In this document: positions 50,791-61,793 of the stretch, in pieces
How positions within the stretch are numbered: position 1 is the stretch's first letter
Layout: each line of letters opens with the position of its first letter
From: Chromobotia macracanthus
Lineage: Eukaryota > Chordata > Actinopteri > Cypriniformes > Botiidae
NCBI GenBank assembly: GCA_036877525.1
Contig: JAZGTH010000087.1
Location: 3,418,001-3,482,000, forward strand
Direction of reading: 5' to 3'
Length of the DNA stretch: 64,000 nt
Translations under genes and position numbers: made by a program
Notes under the pieces: model-generated
What the model saw: the letters and a program-made list of their open reading frames with translations, nothing else
Database searches by the model: none
Told to the model about the DNA's origin: nothing

Positions 50791-53700
50791 GCAGACATTG
50801 GGGTCAAATGCGCTCAGGCACGGGTTAAGAATACCTAGTATAAGTACACCCTTAAAACCAAGAGCCACTTGTAGAATTGCTTTCTGGAAACAGGAACTCA
50901 TCAGGCTAAGAAAACAACTGAAGTTATGGTTAGAGCAACAAGCAGAGGATGGGGGTCATGAGGACAGACTGTTGACGACGGTCCGACAGCATATCAAGCC
51001 CTGAAATCCCTCAAACTGGTTCAGTCAAGGACCTCTCGCTCATCACCCACCCTTAATCATCCATCACCAAACAAGGAGCAAAACTTCCTGCTCCAAACCG
51101 CAGCGGACAAAAGTCAACTCTGAACACACTCTTACACACAGACATTTACAGATAAACACATTCACACACTCACACATGGCCCAAAATGATCTGTGAGACA
51201 AAACAAACAATAGCCACCTTGAGCTTTGAGCTTCCCAGTGAAGGTGTGTACAAGGTCACTGTCTGTTTTCCTCAACAGCTCTCTCGGCACTTGAAAGGCA
51301 TTGTGTGCATGAAAAGGAAGGAATCCCTCCCTAAGGATGTTTGGGAGTTGAAGTTTCCGTACTGGACGGAGTTTTCAGATGATGTGAGAATGGGCATGTC
51401 TTTCACAAGACTGACAGCTCTTCAAGTCTTCAAGGTATTTTTAAAGCAAACTTTTTATTACACTAAAAATTGTTAGTCACGCTATTTGTGAGAAGACAAA
51501 GTATATGGTAGCATTAGCTTGACATACAATATTTCTTTCCAGCCTAATAATGACAAAAGAAAAGAGTAAAACTTTGTAAAATATCAGTTTTTAATAACTG
51601 TTATTCCATGTGCAAAAAATATGATTTCATTGTGACCCACATATCAATTTATTATCACATCAGCAATCTCATTTAATGAAATCTATGCTTCATATTTCTT
51701 CTGTAAGCACCAGACGTGTTCACGCTTGCTCATATGTCTGTTTGCCCTCTTATTTTCAATTGATTTTATCTCACAAAAATATCCGCCTGGAACGGATGGA
51801 TTGTAGTGCGATTAGCATCTTTGTTTGTCCATGTTTGTACCTCAAACTGATCAAAATCACGCTGCTGTCGTAATTTCAAGCTGTCATCATTTCAACGTAG
51901 TTGTTGCATGAAAGCAGGAAGCCCTCAGAAACAAGCCAAAATAAAACGCCATCATTTTGTTTAATTCAGCAATGATTTCTCACTTTAAACTACTGCGTGC
52001 AATTTGCTTATTAAATACAGAAACCAAGTCATGTGACTGCAAGACCCTCACTTTCTTCAGATGCCTGAAGGTCATTTGAGGTGAGAGATGAATATATTCA
52101 AATTCATGATCTATACGGTCCAACATGGCCTCAGTTTTGGCAGCAAAACAGCAATGAGGGAACTTCTAACCATGAAGCTGTGGCAATTTCAACCACTGGG
52201 TTCTAAATTTTGGCATTCCCATCTTTAAAACGTTCCTGTGGGACAAATTACAAACAAACATGTCAATGGCTTTAATTATGCCCAGGGAATGAAATGAGAT
52301 GTTTTTCAACCACAGCGAGGCCTAGCTGCTGATATCTCTGACCCTCACTCACCTGAGTGTAAACAACAATGCAAAAGCACATCATAGTCGTCAAAATGAA
52401 GAAAACACCAAGTTTCAGCTCGGATCAAATCTCCTCACTCAACGTAACCAGATTTGTTCCATTGAAAGTTTTCCTTTTCATTTTTACTGCCTTGTGATTT
52501 ATGATGTTTCACCAAAGACAAATGGAGAACTAAATGTTATTTGTTCTCATTGACCTTGTGAGATATTGTCTCATAGCCAGTTTCTGGCAGAATTACCAAG
52601 GCAGCAGGTTCATCATAATTAACTTAACAAATACAATAATTAACGAAGAAATATCAGTTTAACTCTTTAAATGAGAGAACAGAGTGTTTGATCTAAAGCC
52701 AGATGTGATTGTCATGCAATCTTTCTCCTCAACACTGACTGATACACAATGCCACACAATGAATGGAATGCTACTGTTGTTTTACTTTCACACACTACAA
52801 CACTACAACACACCACACAACCAGGGCCTCTGGGTGACATCCACCATATGTCCATTTACACATGCAAAGGAACGCGAAACAATTCAGCACATATTCATCC
52901 ATTATATACATTTAAATCCCTGTGAAAAGTCAGCCATATAATGTGTGCTGGGAAACACAAACACACACTCATACACACACACAAATCCAATGACACAAAC
53001 CTCTTAACTAAAAATTATGTTTTCTAAACTGAAATGAACCCTCTATATAATAATAATTAACCACAATTAATTTTCCACAAAAAAATTATATTGGGTTTGG
53101 GGTTCTTTTGGAGTACACAGAAGTACACTCCTTCCAGTTTACTTTGTTTGGTTGAATTTTTCAATAATGTTTTATTACTCAGGTCATGTTAACCCCAAAC
53201 AGAGGCAATGTTATGCTACCTAAAAACAACTGCCAGGAAAAAATACATTTAATTCTGGCAAAATAAGTTTAAACCCCATAGGCAGATACAGTTTTTTGAT
53301 TAAAAAAAAAAACTACAAAATTTTGTAAAACCTTATGCCATCTTATGAAATTCTGGTTCAGTAAGTAAATTTTTGATATTTAATCTTAAATATTGTACAG
53401 GAAAACAAGACAAACCATTGCGACTGCTTTACAAGTAGTGTACTATGCTTCTAAAACCCATCTAAGTGTATGTCTACTTTGTTAAAAGAGGAAAATATAA
53501 CAAATACCTTGAAGGTAAACAAATATGTTTTTAGAAATTATTAAGTAAATTACTATTAACCTTATTTACACATACATCACTGAAATCTCTGGAAAGTGAA
53601 TTACAACTGAACATGAGGGCTTACAGCTGAAAGGGTGGGGCCATAGAGAGAGTTCTGGTATATATTGGACTGTGAGGGGTCACAGAAGGGTGACGTCTGA

Positions 53701-54534
53701 CACAAAAAGCCCTGCTGATGCTGAGAGCTCTTAAGCTGCAAGCCAGCATGTCTACGGCTGGAGATGTGGAGATGAAGCTCTGTTCAGTCTCCAGACTCTT
53801 AAAGTGTCTTTATCCCCCAGGGCAAGAGTGGGGGCCTCTCCACATGTAGACATCCAAGAGCAGATAAAAACAGCAGAGCCTGAGGACACTCAGAGCTCAG
53901 ATAGTCTATCAAATCTTCCTCTAAGCGTTTCGCTATCAGAAGCTAGATAAGACAAATGTGACGCAGACGTTACCATCTGACATCTCTGTGCTTTGTGAGG
54001 TGGTGTGAGAGTGGCAGACAATCCTGGAGACTCCAGTGTCATCCAAACCCAAAACACTAAACACTTGCACACGCCCTGTGCCCACATGAGTTCCAACACA
54101 CCCTAGTGCAGATAACACGCTCTGTCCTGCTGAGTGTCTCCATCCATCTCCTCCCTGCAGGCGACCTGGGATGTCCCATAAGATATGATAGAGAGGTATT
54201 AGACGGGACAATGGAAAAGGTCCTGGTAAGGTATTGGGCATTGTGATTGGCCAGCCGCAAACTGGCCTACAATATTTATGCAGAATCCTGAATCAACAGC
54301 TTTTTTGGTCCTAGAACATTCCTGTCACAGCAACCAAAGTTCCCTACCCATTAAAATATGAGGGAAACAATTATCCATCAACAACTATTTTTTAAAAACC
54401 CTCCCTTTCAGTATCCCTAAAATCTGACTGGTCGACAGAAAAGTTTCAGGACCTGTGAGAATGTTGATCAAGTCCATGGCTTACAATATGCAAAATCATG
54501 CCATGCAAAATAATGGTCGATCCCAAGTTAAATT

Positions 54535-54665
54535 TTCTAGAGCTTGCTCAGATGATGTTCAACAACCAGCAGTGCCAAGGTCAAGGGTTTGATTTCCGGG
54601 AACACGTACACTGTACACAAACAATACATATCTTAAATGTCTGCCAAATACACAAGTGTAACAAC
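54535..54665 (+). mobile_element. tRNA-derived SINE in plpp3 intron 4
   Basis: CCAAGGTCAAGGGTTTGATT (B box) is followed by TCCGGGAACACG, and a reduced tail AAATGTCTGCCAAATACACA ends the copy. It is closely related in layout to the copy at 63855-63985. Confidence 0.7.
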
Positions 54666-55799
54666 TCATGTTAGCTTAAAGCAAAGAATGAGAATGTTTT
54701 AAGAGCAATGTTTTGATGAGAGAGGCTGTTCTCTTTCATGGCATTCTGCATGGTTTTGTGGATCTTCCTGAAGTATATTTGCTCTACAATCTTGCCAGTT
54801 TTGTCAGCAAAACTGTCAGGTTTTGTCCCTAACATCAGGTTGAGAAACGTCAACACACCAGTGCCACATATTAATGACCACAGCAAACTGTGAAATATGC
54901 TAAAACAAGATTAGCCTGTCAAAAATCAACCAGCAACAGTAACCCTACTTCCTCTGCGAGTACTCTTAAAAAATTTACTCACTTGAACCCTGTAAATAGT
55001 TTCTGTCTGCTTCCAATGCATCTGTGGTCTTGTATCATTTGCTCTCTTCAGTGCTGGCTCCTGGTCACTATGCAGTTCTTGGAGGGGCAGCCTCATGTGT
55101 CAGTGTGCGGTCTGGGAGGCGTGGCGTTGCCTCAAGGCCAAATCCGAAATCACAGGCTATGAGTGTGGAGGTCAGAAAGAGGCTAGGAAATACCCAACTT
55201 GCTACCCACAAAAATTCACATAAGCTTGATCTCTAAAACAAACGGATACACCGTTCCAACTCATTGAACGATGATATTTACTCATATACCAATGCCACGG
55301 TTCATTCACATCACAGTTTTGGAGCCACGGTTCAGTTCTGTTTGCTGTGTGGACAGGGTTCATGGCATGGCACCAGCAATGCTAAAGAACACTAGATTCA
55401 CTTTAAACGTCATAATATTAATACTTGAAGACAGTAACTTTAGTGTACGGGGGAATTTCCCAACAAGAGGTCATGGAAGAATTTACAGATTCTTTAGGGT
55501 GACTTGTAAGAAGTCATTGTAAAAACACATTAAAAACTATCTCTGCATTTTTAGGAGATACTTGACTCAGTTTAATGTTTTTGTAGCGTTTTTTTGCGAT
55601 ACGTATTATATTAAAGCAGTTTAACAAAGCACAGTGCCTTACAAACCCTCCAGCAAACCAGCCATAGGCATATGTCATACTATACATTATTATACTATAC
55701 ACACTAGGGCATGTTTTTTGCAGTAAAAAAAGAGAAAATATTTAGAAGAATATACATATTAGCACATTAAGTCCAATATACTATTGCTAATTTGTTCCA

Positions 55800-55845
55800 T
55801 CTGTATTCCAGATCTGTATTCCAAGATCAAGATCTGTATTCCACC
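55800..55845. repeat. Short triple repeat (ATCTGTATTCCA)
   Basis: Three close copies of ATCTGTATTCCA, the third after a short ATCAAG spacer. Confidence 0.85.
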
Positions 55846-57956
55846 CCCAGATTTACCTGACAGGTCATTAAAATTGACATTAATCTGTATCACTGCATGT
55901 GAAAAGTTAAATTATTCAGGTGATACTGCGTCTTAAAAACGAGCTATACATGCAGAGAGATGTGGCCCAATGGACGAAGAGATCAATTCAATTGCAATTT
56001 TAAAAACAAGCAGCCCACGTGAACTATGGTTAAACTTACATAGAAACATACATGTTGATTTAAATAAAGAATAACAGCACTGCGGCGAGTACTCATTATA
56101 ACATCAGCATCTGACCGAGGTGAGGGAGGAGAATGCCCGAGACAAGACAGTATCTGTGTCAGTGTTTTCAAAGCACCTTTTTACTTCTCGCTATTTCTGT
56201 GCCAAAGATTTGTTGAGCTCAGTAATTCTGTTTTTTCTTTGTGCTTTGATATCTCAAACTATTCTCTTGGCTTCTTGTTTTTTCTAAAGGTCAAAAGTAG
56301 ACAGAAATAAATCGCACAGACAAACACACTGTATCTTAACATAACAGTCTATTCACACGTTCTCGCTCCGCAGTCTAAATACATGATATAATTTATAATG
56401 TGTTTTCAATCCACTCCAGCTTTGGCAGCATAGGCTGGGAGAATTCTGTCCAGGGTTTCTGATAACATCTGAGGGAGATGATGAACAATTTGCCCCTCAG
56501 CAGCTGAGAGAGACAGCCAGAGACAAAGCCAGGCATTAAAATCAAGACAGTGATTCAAAGCTAAAACTCCCCAGCACTACAAGTAAAAACTGAAAGTCTG
56601 TTTTTAAATTAAAATAAAGGGCCCCTGGACACACCCCTGGGAACTTAGGTTTTAGGGCCCTGTTTTTCTGGACAGTATGTAACACTGGCTGACGTCTGTT
56701 TTGCCTTGTGGCTAATCACAATGATTAAAACACAGCGAGTCTTAAAGCAAAAACTGATCGCTTTAGTCACAAAACACTCAGCAGGAGTGGCCAGGGGTCT
56801 GGTTCTTAACATACCATTTCCTCTTGTGGAGGAAATGTTCGGGTCAGTTTGTTGGGCGTCAGGCCCAGCTGTCAGAATTACACATTAATTTAATGGCTGT
56901 TTTGAGAACTTCAGAAAGAACCCAGCATGAGTTTTAACAGGTTAGCCTTCTGTGGCCACGAACGCACCAGGATGATTCTTGTATACTAAAACTAAGACCA
57001 AATCTGAAAATAAAACCTGAAATTAAACGGAAAACTAAAAGAAGTGGTTGAAAAATAGAATATAATAAAAATCTTTAAAATCTAGGAAGTTTTGAGGGAC
57101 CATAACATTGTCAGGGGTAAAGTGACGGTCATGATGAATGCTGTTTAAAAACTAGACTTAAATTTCATGCCTCACCATCAGACTCTGACAACTTTTAATT
57201 CTGTGACATTGTCAGATCAGTAAACAACAGACATTTAACCTATTAAATTATTTGTTGGGGTTTTGATTTGTGTATGTACATGCATAGTCTTCATAAATAA
57301 AGACACACATTCTCTATATTTCTCACACCTGTCACACTACGTGTGTAATATCCTGCATCATTCCATCTCTGTCCTTTCTCAAAAATTCTCTCAAAATACT
57401 ATGAATGAACATCTGGCTCCCTCCATTAGCAAAGCAGCCCTACCACCCGCTCTCTGAGAAAGTGTGAGGTGGAGGGGCCCCTGGAGATTTAATGATTAAA
57501 ATTCAGGAAGAAGGGATTAGAAAGAAAGGAGGAGAGGGAGGAGTTGAGGGTCTTGCGTTTGAAAAGGAGAAAGTTTGAAGCTTTTCAAAGAGGAACTACA
57601 TACAGTGAGAGACAACAGGATGCTGGGGTTGACAAAGCAAAACTTGAGTCTTTGTGTGTGTGTGTTTCTGTCTATATTGGGGTATCTGCATAATTAGGGC
57701 AAGAAGAATGAGACCCTTTCAAAAAGAGAATAAAAATAAATCATGAAAAGGAATGAGTAAAGAAATGTGGGAGAAAACTTCAGAGAGAAAGGAAGTCTAT
57801 ACAGCTGCACAAATAGAAACAAGTCGAATATGTCCTCCCGGAAGATAAAACAAAAATAACAGTGACCCACATTTCCACAGAGAAAGGTAAGGGGTAATCA
57901 GAACAGTCAAAGAGTCACAAATTGAGCATTAAGAAAATGTGACAGTGTGAAAGCCC

Positions 57957-57958
<2 letters not shown>

Positions 57959-58012
<54 letters not shown>
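57959..58012. repeat. (GT)27 microsatellite just inside plpp3 intron 4
   Basis: Uninterrupted GT on the plus strand, hence (CA)27 in the plpp3 pre-mRNA. It begins about 20 nt after the exon 4 donor site. Confidence 0.95.
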
Positions 58013-58014
<2 letters not shown>

Positions 58015-58031
58015 GGTGACACTGTACTTAC

Positions 58032-58089
58032 TGCCAGGTACAGCATGGTGTACATTGAAAATGAAGCGTGTCCAGAGAAGAAGGATTTC
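58032..58089 (-). CDS. plpp3: plpp3 exon 4: catalytic motif C2 (SGH)
   Basis: This 58-bp exon has acceptor CTCTCTTACAG and donor GTAAGTACAG. Its first G completes the Arg codon from exon 3 (AG+G), followed by 19 codons, KSFFSGHASFSMYTMLYLA. SGH is LPP motif C2, whose histidine is thought to act as proton donor in the phosphatase reaction. The rest enters TM4. The size and phase match my memory of the mammalian exon. A (CA)n tract, read on the transcribed strand, starts about 20 nt after the donor. Confidence 0.95.
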
Positions 58090-58629
58090 CTGTAAGAGAG
58101 AAAAAAAATATGTAAATACAGATAATTCATTTATTTAATTCGATTTTATTTCTAAAGTGATTTTCACAACGTGCATTACCGTCAATCTTAGCAATTTTAC
58201 AGAAAAAATCTGTTTCAAAAAATAATGTTTTTGAAATTATTTGTGCTTCAGGTGTGAAGTCCGTCTTCGATTTATCAAGCAGCTATTTGGAATACTTGAT
58301 TCTGATTGGTCAACTGTGGCAGTCTGTGGTCAAATATTTTGACGTTAGGTATACAAATAATATTACCTGCTAAATTACTGTTGTGCCAGGCAACTAATTT
58401 CCTACATATCTGTGCCAATTTCACATCTCTCTTATAATTTTTAACACAGGTCAATATTTTATGACCAGAGTTTTGGTGGTGAAAAAGTTATTGTTTTATT
58501 CCACGCAGCTGCATCACTTGGTGAATAGCTTTAAGTAACTGTATTTTATATTTGTATACAGACATTGTAAAAGAAACTCAAAGAAACTCGAGCATGCAAA
58601 AATGGAAGGGTGTCATTAGAATGTCTCAC
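58090..58629 (-). other. plpp3: Intron 3 of plpp3
   Basis: A 540-bp intron largely made of repeat-like sequence. The part at about 58245-58530 includes the motif TTGATTCTGATTGGTCAACTG, which recurs in cyprinid dispersed elements. Confidence 0.75.
58245..58530 (+). repeat. Possible dispersed repeat filling plpp3 intron 3
   Basis: Motifs TTGATTCTGATTGGTCAACTG, AACACAGGTCAATATTTTATG and TTATTCCACGCAGCTGC resemble a cyprinid repeat class. I did not find clear terminal repeats. Confidence 0.35.
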
Positions 58630-58910
58630 CTGGCCTCCTGAACTCTGCTGTCATCTCCACGGCATGTGTAGTTGGTAATATATCCCAATGAGCAGTCAAT
58701 GGTAGAGAAGTCAGGATTACACACACTTAGGAAGTGCGGCCTCATCCGCCCAACCGAGACCTTGGCGATGTCTGTAAACGATTGGCTGACAGCGCATCCG
58801 AAGATGAACACGCCCACTTGTCTATAGAGGGTGGAGACATATGGGTTTCCCACAAATGATTTGGAGCCCTGGTTCAGGTAATGGATCCTGTAGCATTCGC
58901 CAATCACGAT
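58630..58910 (-). CDS. plpp3: plpp3 exon 3: catalytic motif C1, RGD loop
   Basis: This 281-bp exon has acceptor TGTTCTTTAG and donor GTGAGA. It encodes 93 codons plus AG of a split Arg. In order: the end of TM2 (IVIGECYRIHYL), a cytoplasmic loop, TM3 (about residues 28-47, LYRQVGVFIFGCAVSQSF) and catalytic motif C1 KVSVGRMRP (K50 to P58, the K-x6-RP phosphate-binding motif). Extracellular loop 2 follows, with cysteines, an N-glycosylation sequon NYT (80-82) and an RGD at 84-86. The RGD is known in mammalian PLPP3, where it has been linked to integrin binding and cell adhesion. All these elements are present and unbroken. Extension of the open frame beyond 58630 is intron read-through. Confidence 0.97.
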
Positions 58911-61064
58911 CTAAAGAACAGTTCATTTAAAAGACAAAATTATTGATAGTTTCGAATAAAACTGCATGTGTACTCTGTTCGAAAACCTAGTGAGCTGCCC
59001 ATGGAGATGATATTTAAGGTATCATAAGCACGCTCCTGGCTGTGCTAAAAATGTAGGCACCTTATTTTGCTGCCATTAAAACAGTGTAAAATGGATTATC
59101 TAACCCAGTATGTGTGTCTTCTATGTATTTTTGATTATTTTGGTTTTAGAGTTTCACATTTTTAGCTTAGCAACATACTAACATCAAACTCCATTGAAAT
59201 CAATTGAGAGCCCAATCTCTTGAGCTTGGATGCTTTTTTAGAAGCCAGGTCAGTATGTTTTGGAACAGAGACATGTCAAAAATATCATAATGTGATGCTG
59301 AAATCAAAAACATTCATGTGTCATTCATCAAATCATCATAGATTTCTCAGGTCAGGAACATGCAGGGTGAAGTTAGACGTACATGCAAATGAAGTATTAA
59401 AGATGCACATTATTTAAAAAAAGCAAGAGAGAAATGATGAAAAGAGTGAAATAAATGAAGAGAGAAATCAAAATGTTCCAGTTAGGAGAGTTATGACTGA
59501 GCATGGCCTGCCCATTGATGACGTTTCAGTGATGTGGAACATATGACGTCTTGAAGGTTATATGGCTTTCATGAGAGCATGGGATTTTTAAATGGAGGTC
59601 TGCACCATTTGAAACCAGTAGGACGTAAATTAGATCAGAGAGGCATGGGTTGTGGAGTACATAAACCATGTCTTAATGAGATATTTGCTATCTCTCTTGC
59701 TCTGTTTTGTCTCTCCGTTCAAACTGTTGATGAAGGCCGTTGTGGTGGCAACTAGTTTTCCTTGAGGCCTAACCAAACTACAACCGGAGACACTGCTAAT
59801 TAAATACAGTTGTGTGTGGAGTGCCAACACACACACATATATATGCATACACAGTCGTTTTAATCAGGAGATTTGCTGAGCATGGAAACATGTCTATTCC
59901 AGACAGTGGGGCAGGCATGTCTCCATACGGAATCTCCATGGAGTCATGGTTTGATGCTATGCCAACGTTCAGGGGCTTGTGCTTTAAGACCACTTCCCTC
60001 ATCTCCAAAACTTTGTTCCACAAGGAGTTTGGTCTGTCACGTTGAAGATTTGTTTGAGGCGGCGTTCCACGACAGCTACAATTTTTGTTTTTGATCTTGT
60101 TGTAAACTCATCTGACATGTGTTCTCCGACCGACTGGGTTCATTTGTGAATATTAACTCTTCGACAGCTGTCCTAAAGTTTACGAATACCTTCTAATTTA
60201 ACACCTCAGCAGCTGTGGGGTGTGTTTGACCTCCCATTCCTATTTGTTTAGAATTAGATTCAATTTTCTGAGGTTTTAAAAAGATTTTGCTTCACAGTAG
60301 ATCATAGTGTAATATTTAGATGCATTTTACTAGTTTTTATTTTGTTTTTTTTTGTTCGCATCTTGAATTCATGTTTAATTTATGTTAGGGAATGAATTCA
60401 ATTCACTGCATGATTTTGTCAATCTTAATAAACCTGCCTGGGTCACACTTTGCATATTTACAAATAAATTAAGAATATGTAATGCCTTTTTTGCAATATT
60501 ATTTTTATGACAAAAGCACATTTTCCCCAAGATTCTCATCAGCACAAAAAAGTTACACATCAATAATGAGAATTAATTTTTTTCATTAAAGTAATGAAAA
60601 TTTTGAGAGGAAATATGCCTAATTGTCATAAAAATAATGTGGCATACCTGTTTTTAAGAATGACTTTGAGAACAGACACAAAACTACACAAAACAGCAAT
60701 TTACCAAAACACATGCAAATATAAGACACCACACAAAAAAGAGAGACAGATCGAGATAAAGATAGAAAAAAATAGAGAGATGAAAAGACAGACAGAGAGA
60801 CAGAGCATTAGCCCTGACCATGATAAACCCCTTGATGTTGAGTTACTTTTGAGTTAATATTTTAGATAGACAGATGAGATGGGGAGGTCTGGTTAATGGA
60901 TTTAAGGGATCATGGATATTTCTTTGCTAAAGTCACTGTTTATTTCTATGGTTATTTCATATCTGACTGATCTCTGTGGTTTAATGGGGGATGAAGGGTA
61001 TAGATGGGAGGTTTATAGGAATAAGTGGTATATTTAAATGTATATATATAAGAGAGTAACTTAC
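58911..61064 (-). other. plpp3: Intron 2 of plpp3
   Basis: About 2.15 kb between exons 2b and 3. Open frames overlap on both strands at 59800-60090, but none is conserved or flanked by splice sites I trust. A purine-rich run (AGAGAGACAGA type) lies near 60740-60800. No transposable element is clear. Confidence 0.75.
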
Positions 61065-61222
61065 AGAGAGGATGGCAATTAGAATGCCAGCGGCACAGAG
61101 CACAGCATCACTTATGGTGTCCCCGTTTTTATACGGGTACTGGATGGACTGGTCGCTGCAGTAAAACCCGCGATGGTACGGCTTGATTGTGCTAGTTTCA
61201 ATTATCAGGAAAGGCAGGCCAG
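61065..61222 (-). CDS. plpp3: plpp3 exon 2b (canonical PLPP3-type exon 2)
   Basis: This 158-bp exon has acceptor TTTTGCTGTAG and donor GTAAGTTAC. It begins with CT, completing Ala (G+CT), followed by 52 codons from GLPFLIIETS to GILIAILS, and ends in phase 0. It covers the end of TM1, extracellular loop 1 with the TIKPYHRGFYC motif, and the first half of TM2. This matches mammalian PLPP3 exon 2 closely and has the same codon count as I remember it, so it is taken as the default exon. It lies 416 bp downstream of exon 2a. Its acceptor is preceded by a TG repeat and a long CT tract with no AG for about 78 nt, an arrangement common in regulated exons. Confidence 0.95.
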
Positions 61223-61315
61223 CTACAGCAAAACACACACACACACACACATACACACACAAAGAAAGAGAGAGATAGAGAGAAAGAGAGAGAGAAAGAG
61301 TGTTTAGGTCAGTCA
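61223..61315 (-). promoter_or_regulatory. plpp3: Extended 3' splice-site region of exon 2b: CU tract, UG repeat, distant branch point
   Basis: Read on the transcribed strand, a branch-point-like GTGACTGACC (CTGAC adenine at 61309) and CCTAAAC are followed by about 40 nt of almost pure CT (61261-61300), about 14 TG units (61233-61260) and TTTTGCTGTAG. No AG occurs in the last 78 nt, so the branch point is probably about 80-86 nt from the exon rather than the usual 20-40. CU tracts are classic PTB targets, and UG repeats bind CELF proteins and TDP-43. Regulation by any of these is inference. Confidence 0.55.
61233..61300. repeat. (AC)n(AG)n compound repeat upstream of plpp3 exon 2b
   Basis: The plus strand shows AC units then a GA-rich run. 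On the transcribed strand this is CU then UG, forming the extended polypyrimidine region of exon 2b. Confidence 0.9.
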
Positions 61316-61638
61316 CAGGAAGGCACACGCAGGCAGCAGCACAGCACAGCACACGGCAGCCGAGGATTATGGGTAATACCAGGGATGGGAGCGGAGGTGT
61401 GACATGGTAGTTTGGTTTCTGAGAGAGTGAAGTAATACGTTTAGCTAATGTCTGCCTATGACTGGCATAAGGCACTGTAATTTAAAAGCAGTCTCTGCTA
61501 TATGCCGGCTATAAAAGTGTCATGTTTAAAATCTCTATGTAAGTCTATAAAAACTCTCTCAAAAGACTTTCCCACGGCAATGGCCCCGCTCAACTGGCCC
61601 CATGTCCCCTGTCCAAGGCCCCTCTGTGGGGCACTTAC

Positions 61639-61793
61639 GCTGGCAATGGGCAGGAGGAGGCCCACAGCTGTCAGCACAGAAGATGGCACAGTGCTGTTTT
61701 TATAGGTGTAGCGGATACTGTTGTCCGAGCAGTAGAACCCACGCTGGTATGGCTGCACTGTAGATTTATGCAACACCATCGAGGGCAGCATGA
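61639..61793 (-). CDS. plpp3: plpp3 alternative exon 2a (PLPP1-like variant)
   Basis: This 155-bp exon has acceptor TTTTTTGCATAG and donor GTAAGT. It starts with TC, completing a codon whose first base comes from exon 1 (G+TC gives Val), then runs 51 codons from MLPSMVLHKS to GLLLPIAS and ends in phase 0. It encodes the end of TM1, the first extracellular loop and the start of TM2. Nineteen of its first 32 residues match exon 2b, including RGFYCSD and YKN. The stretch CSDNSIRY plus STV and LLLPIAS resembles the alternative exon of the paralogue PLPP1 more than the mammalian PLPP3 exon. Unlike 2b it carries an N-glycosylation sequon (NST, codons 32-34). The open frame, intact splice sites and conserved core suggest it is functional. 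Use in transcripts is inferred. Confidence 0.85.

Larger units (their letters stand above)
49939..58031 (-). other. plpp3: Intron 4 of plpp3
   Basis: About 8.1 kb. It starts with a (CA)n tract just after the donor and contains a possible inverted-repeat element near 50510-50790, a SINE at 54535-54665 and a triple 13-bp repeat at 55800-55845. The plus-strand frame at 51186-51476 and minus-strand frames at 53890-54260 have no family resemblance. I see no exon of another gene. Confidence 0.75.
61223..61638 (-). other. plpp3: Intron between alternative exons 2a and 2b
   Basis: This is a 416-bp spacer. Splicing 2a to 2b would join phase 0 to a phase-1 acceptor and break the frame. Its right half, near exon 2a, shows no repeat, and its left half is the CU/UG acceptor region described separately. 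Confidence 0.8.

Noticed and set aside
51186..51476. 96-codon plus-strand open frame in plpp3 intron 4
   Set aside because: Looks somewhat protein-like but matches nothing I know and has no exon context.
58090..58130. Extension of exon 4 upstream of its acceptor
   Set aside because: CTCTCTTACAG is a clear acceptor, and the residues before KSFFSGH do not match LPPs.
61498..61638. Extension of the exon 2a frame past its donor
   Set aside because: GTAAGT at 61633-61638 is a strong donor, and the sequence beyond loses LPP similarity at once.
61065..61793. Two separate LPP genes or a plpp1 pseudogene instead of alternative exons
   Set aside because: Only exon 2 is duplicated. Both copies have intact splice sites of identical phase, and a single set of exons 3-6 follows.
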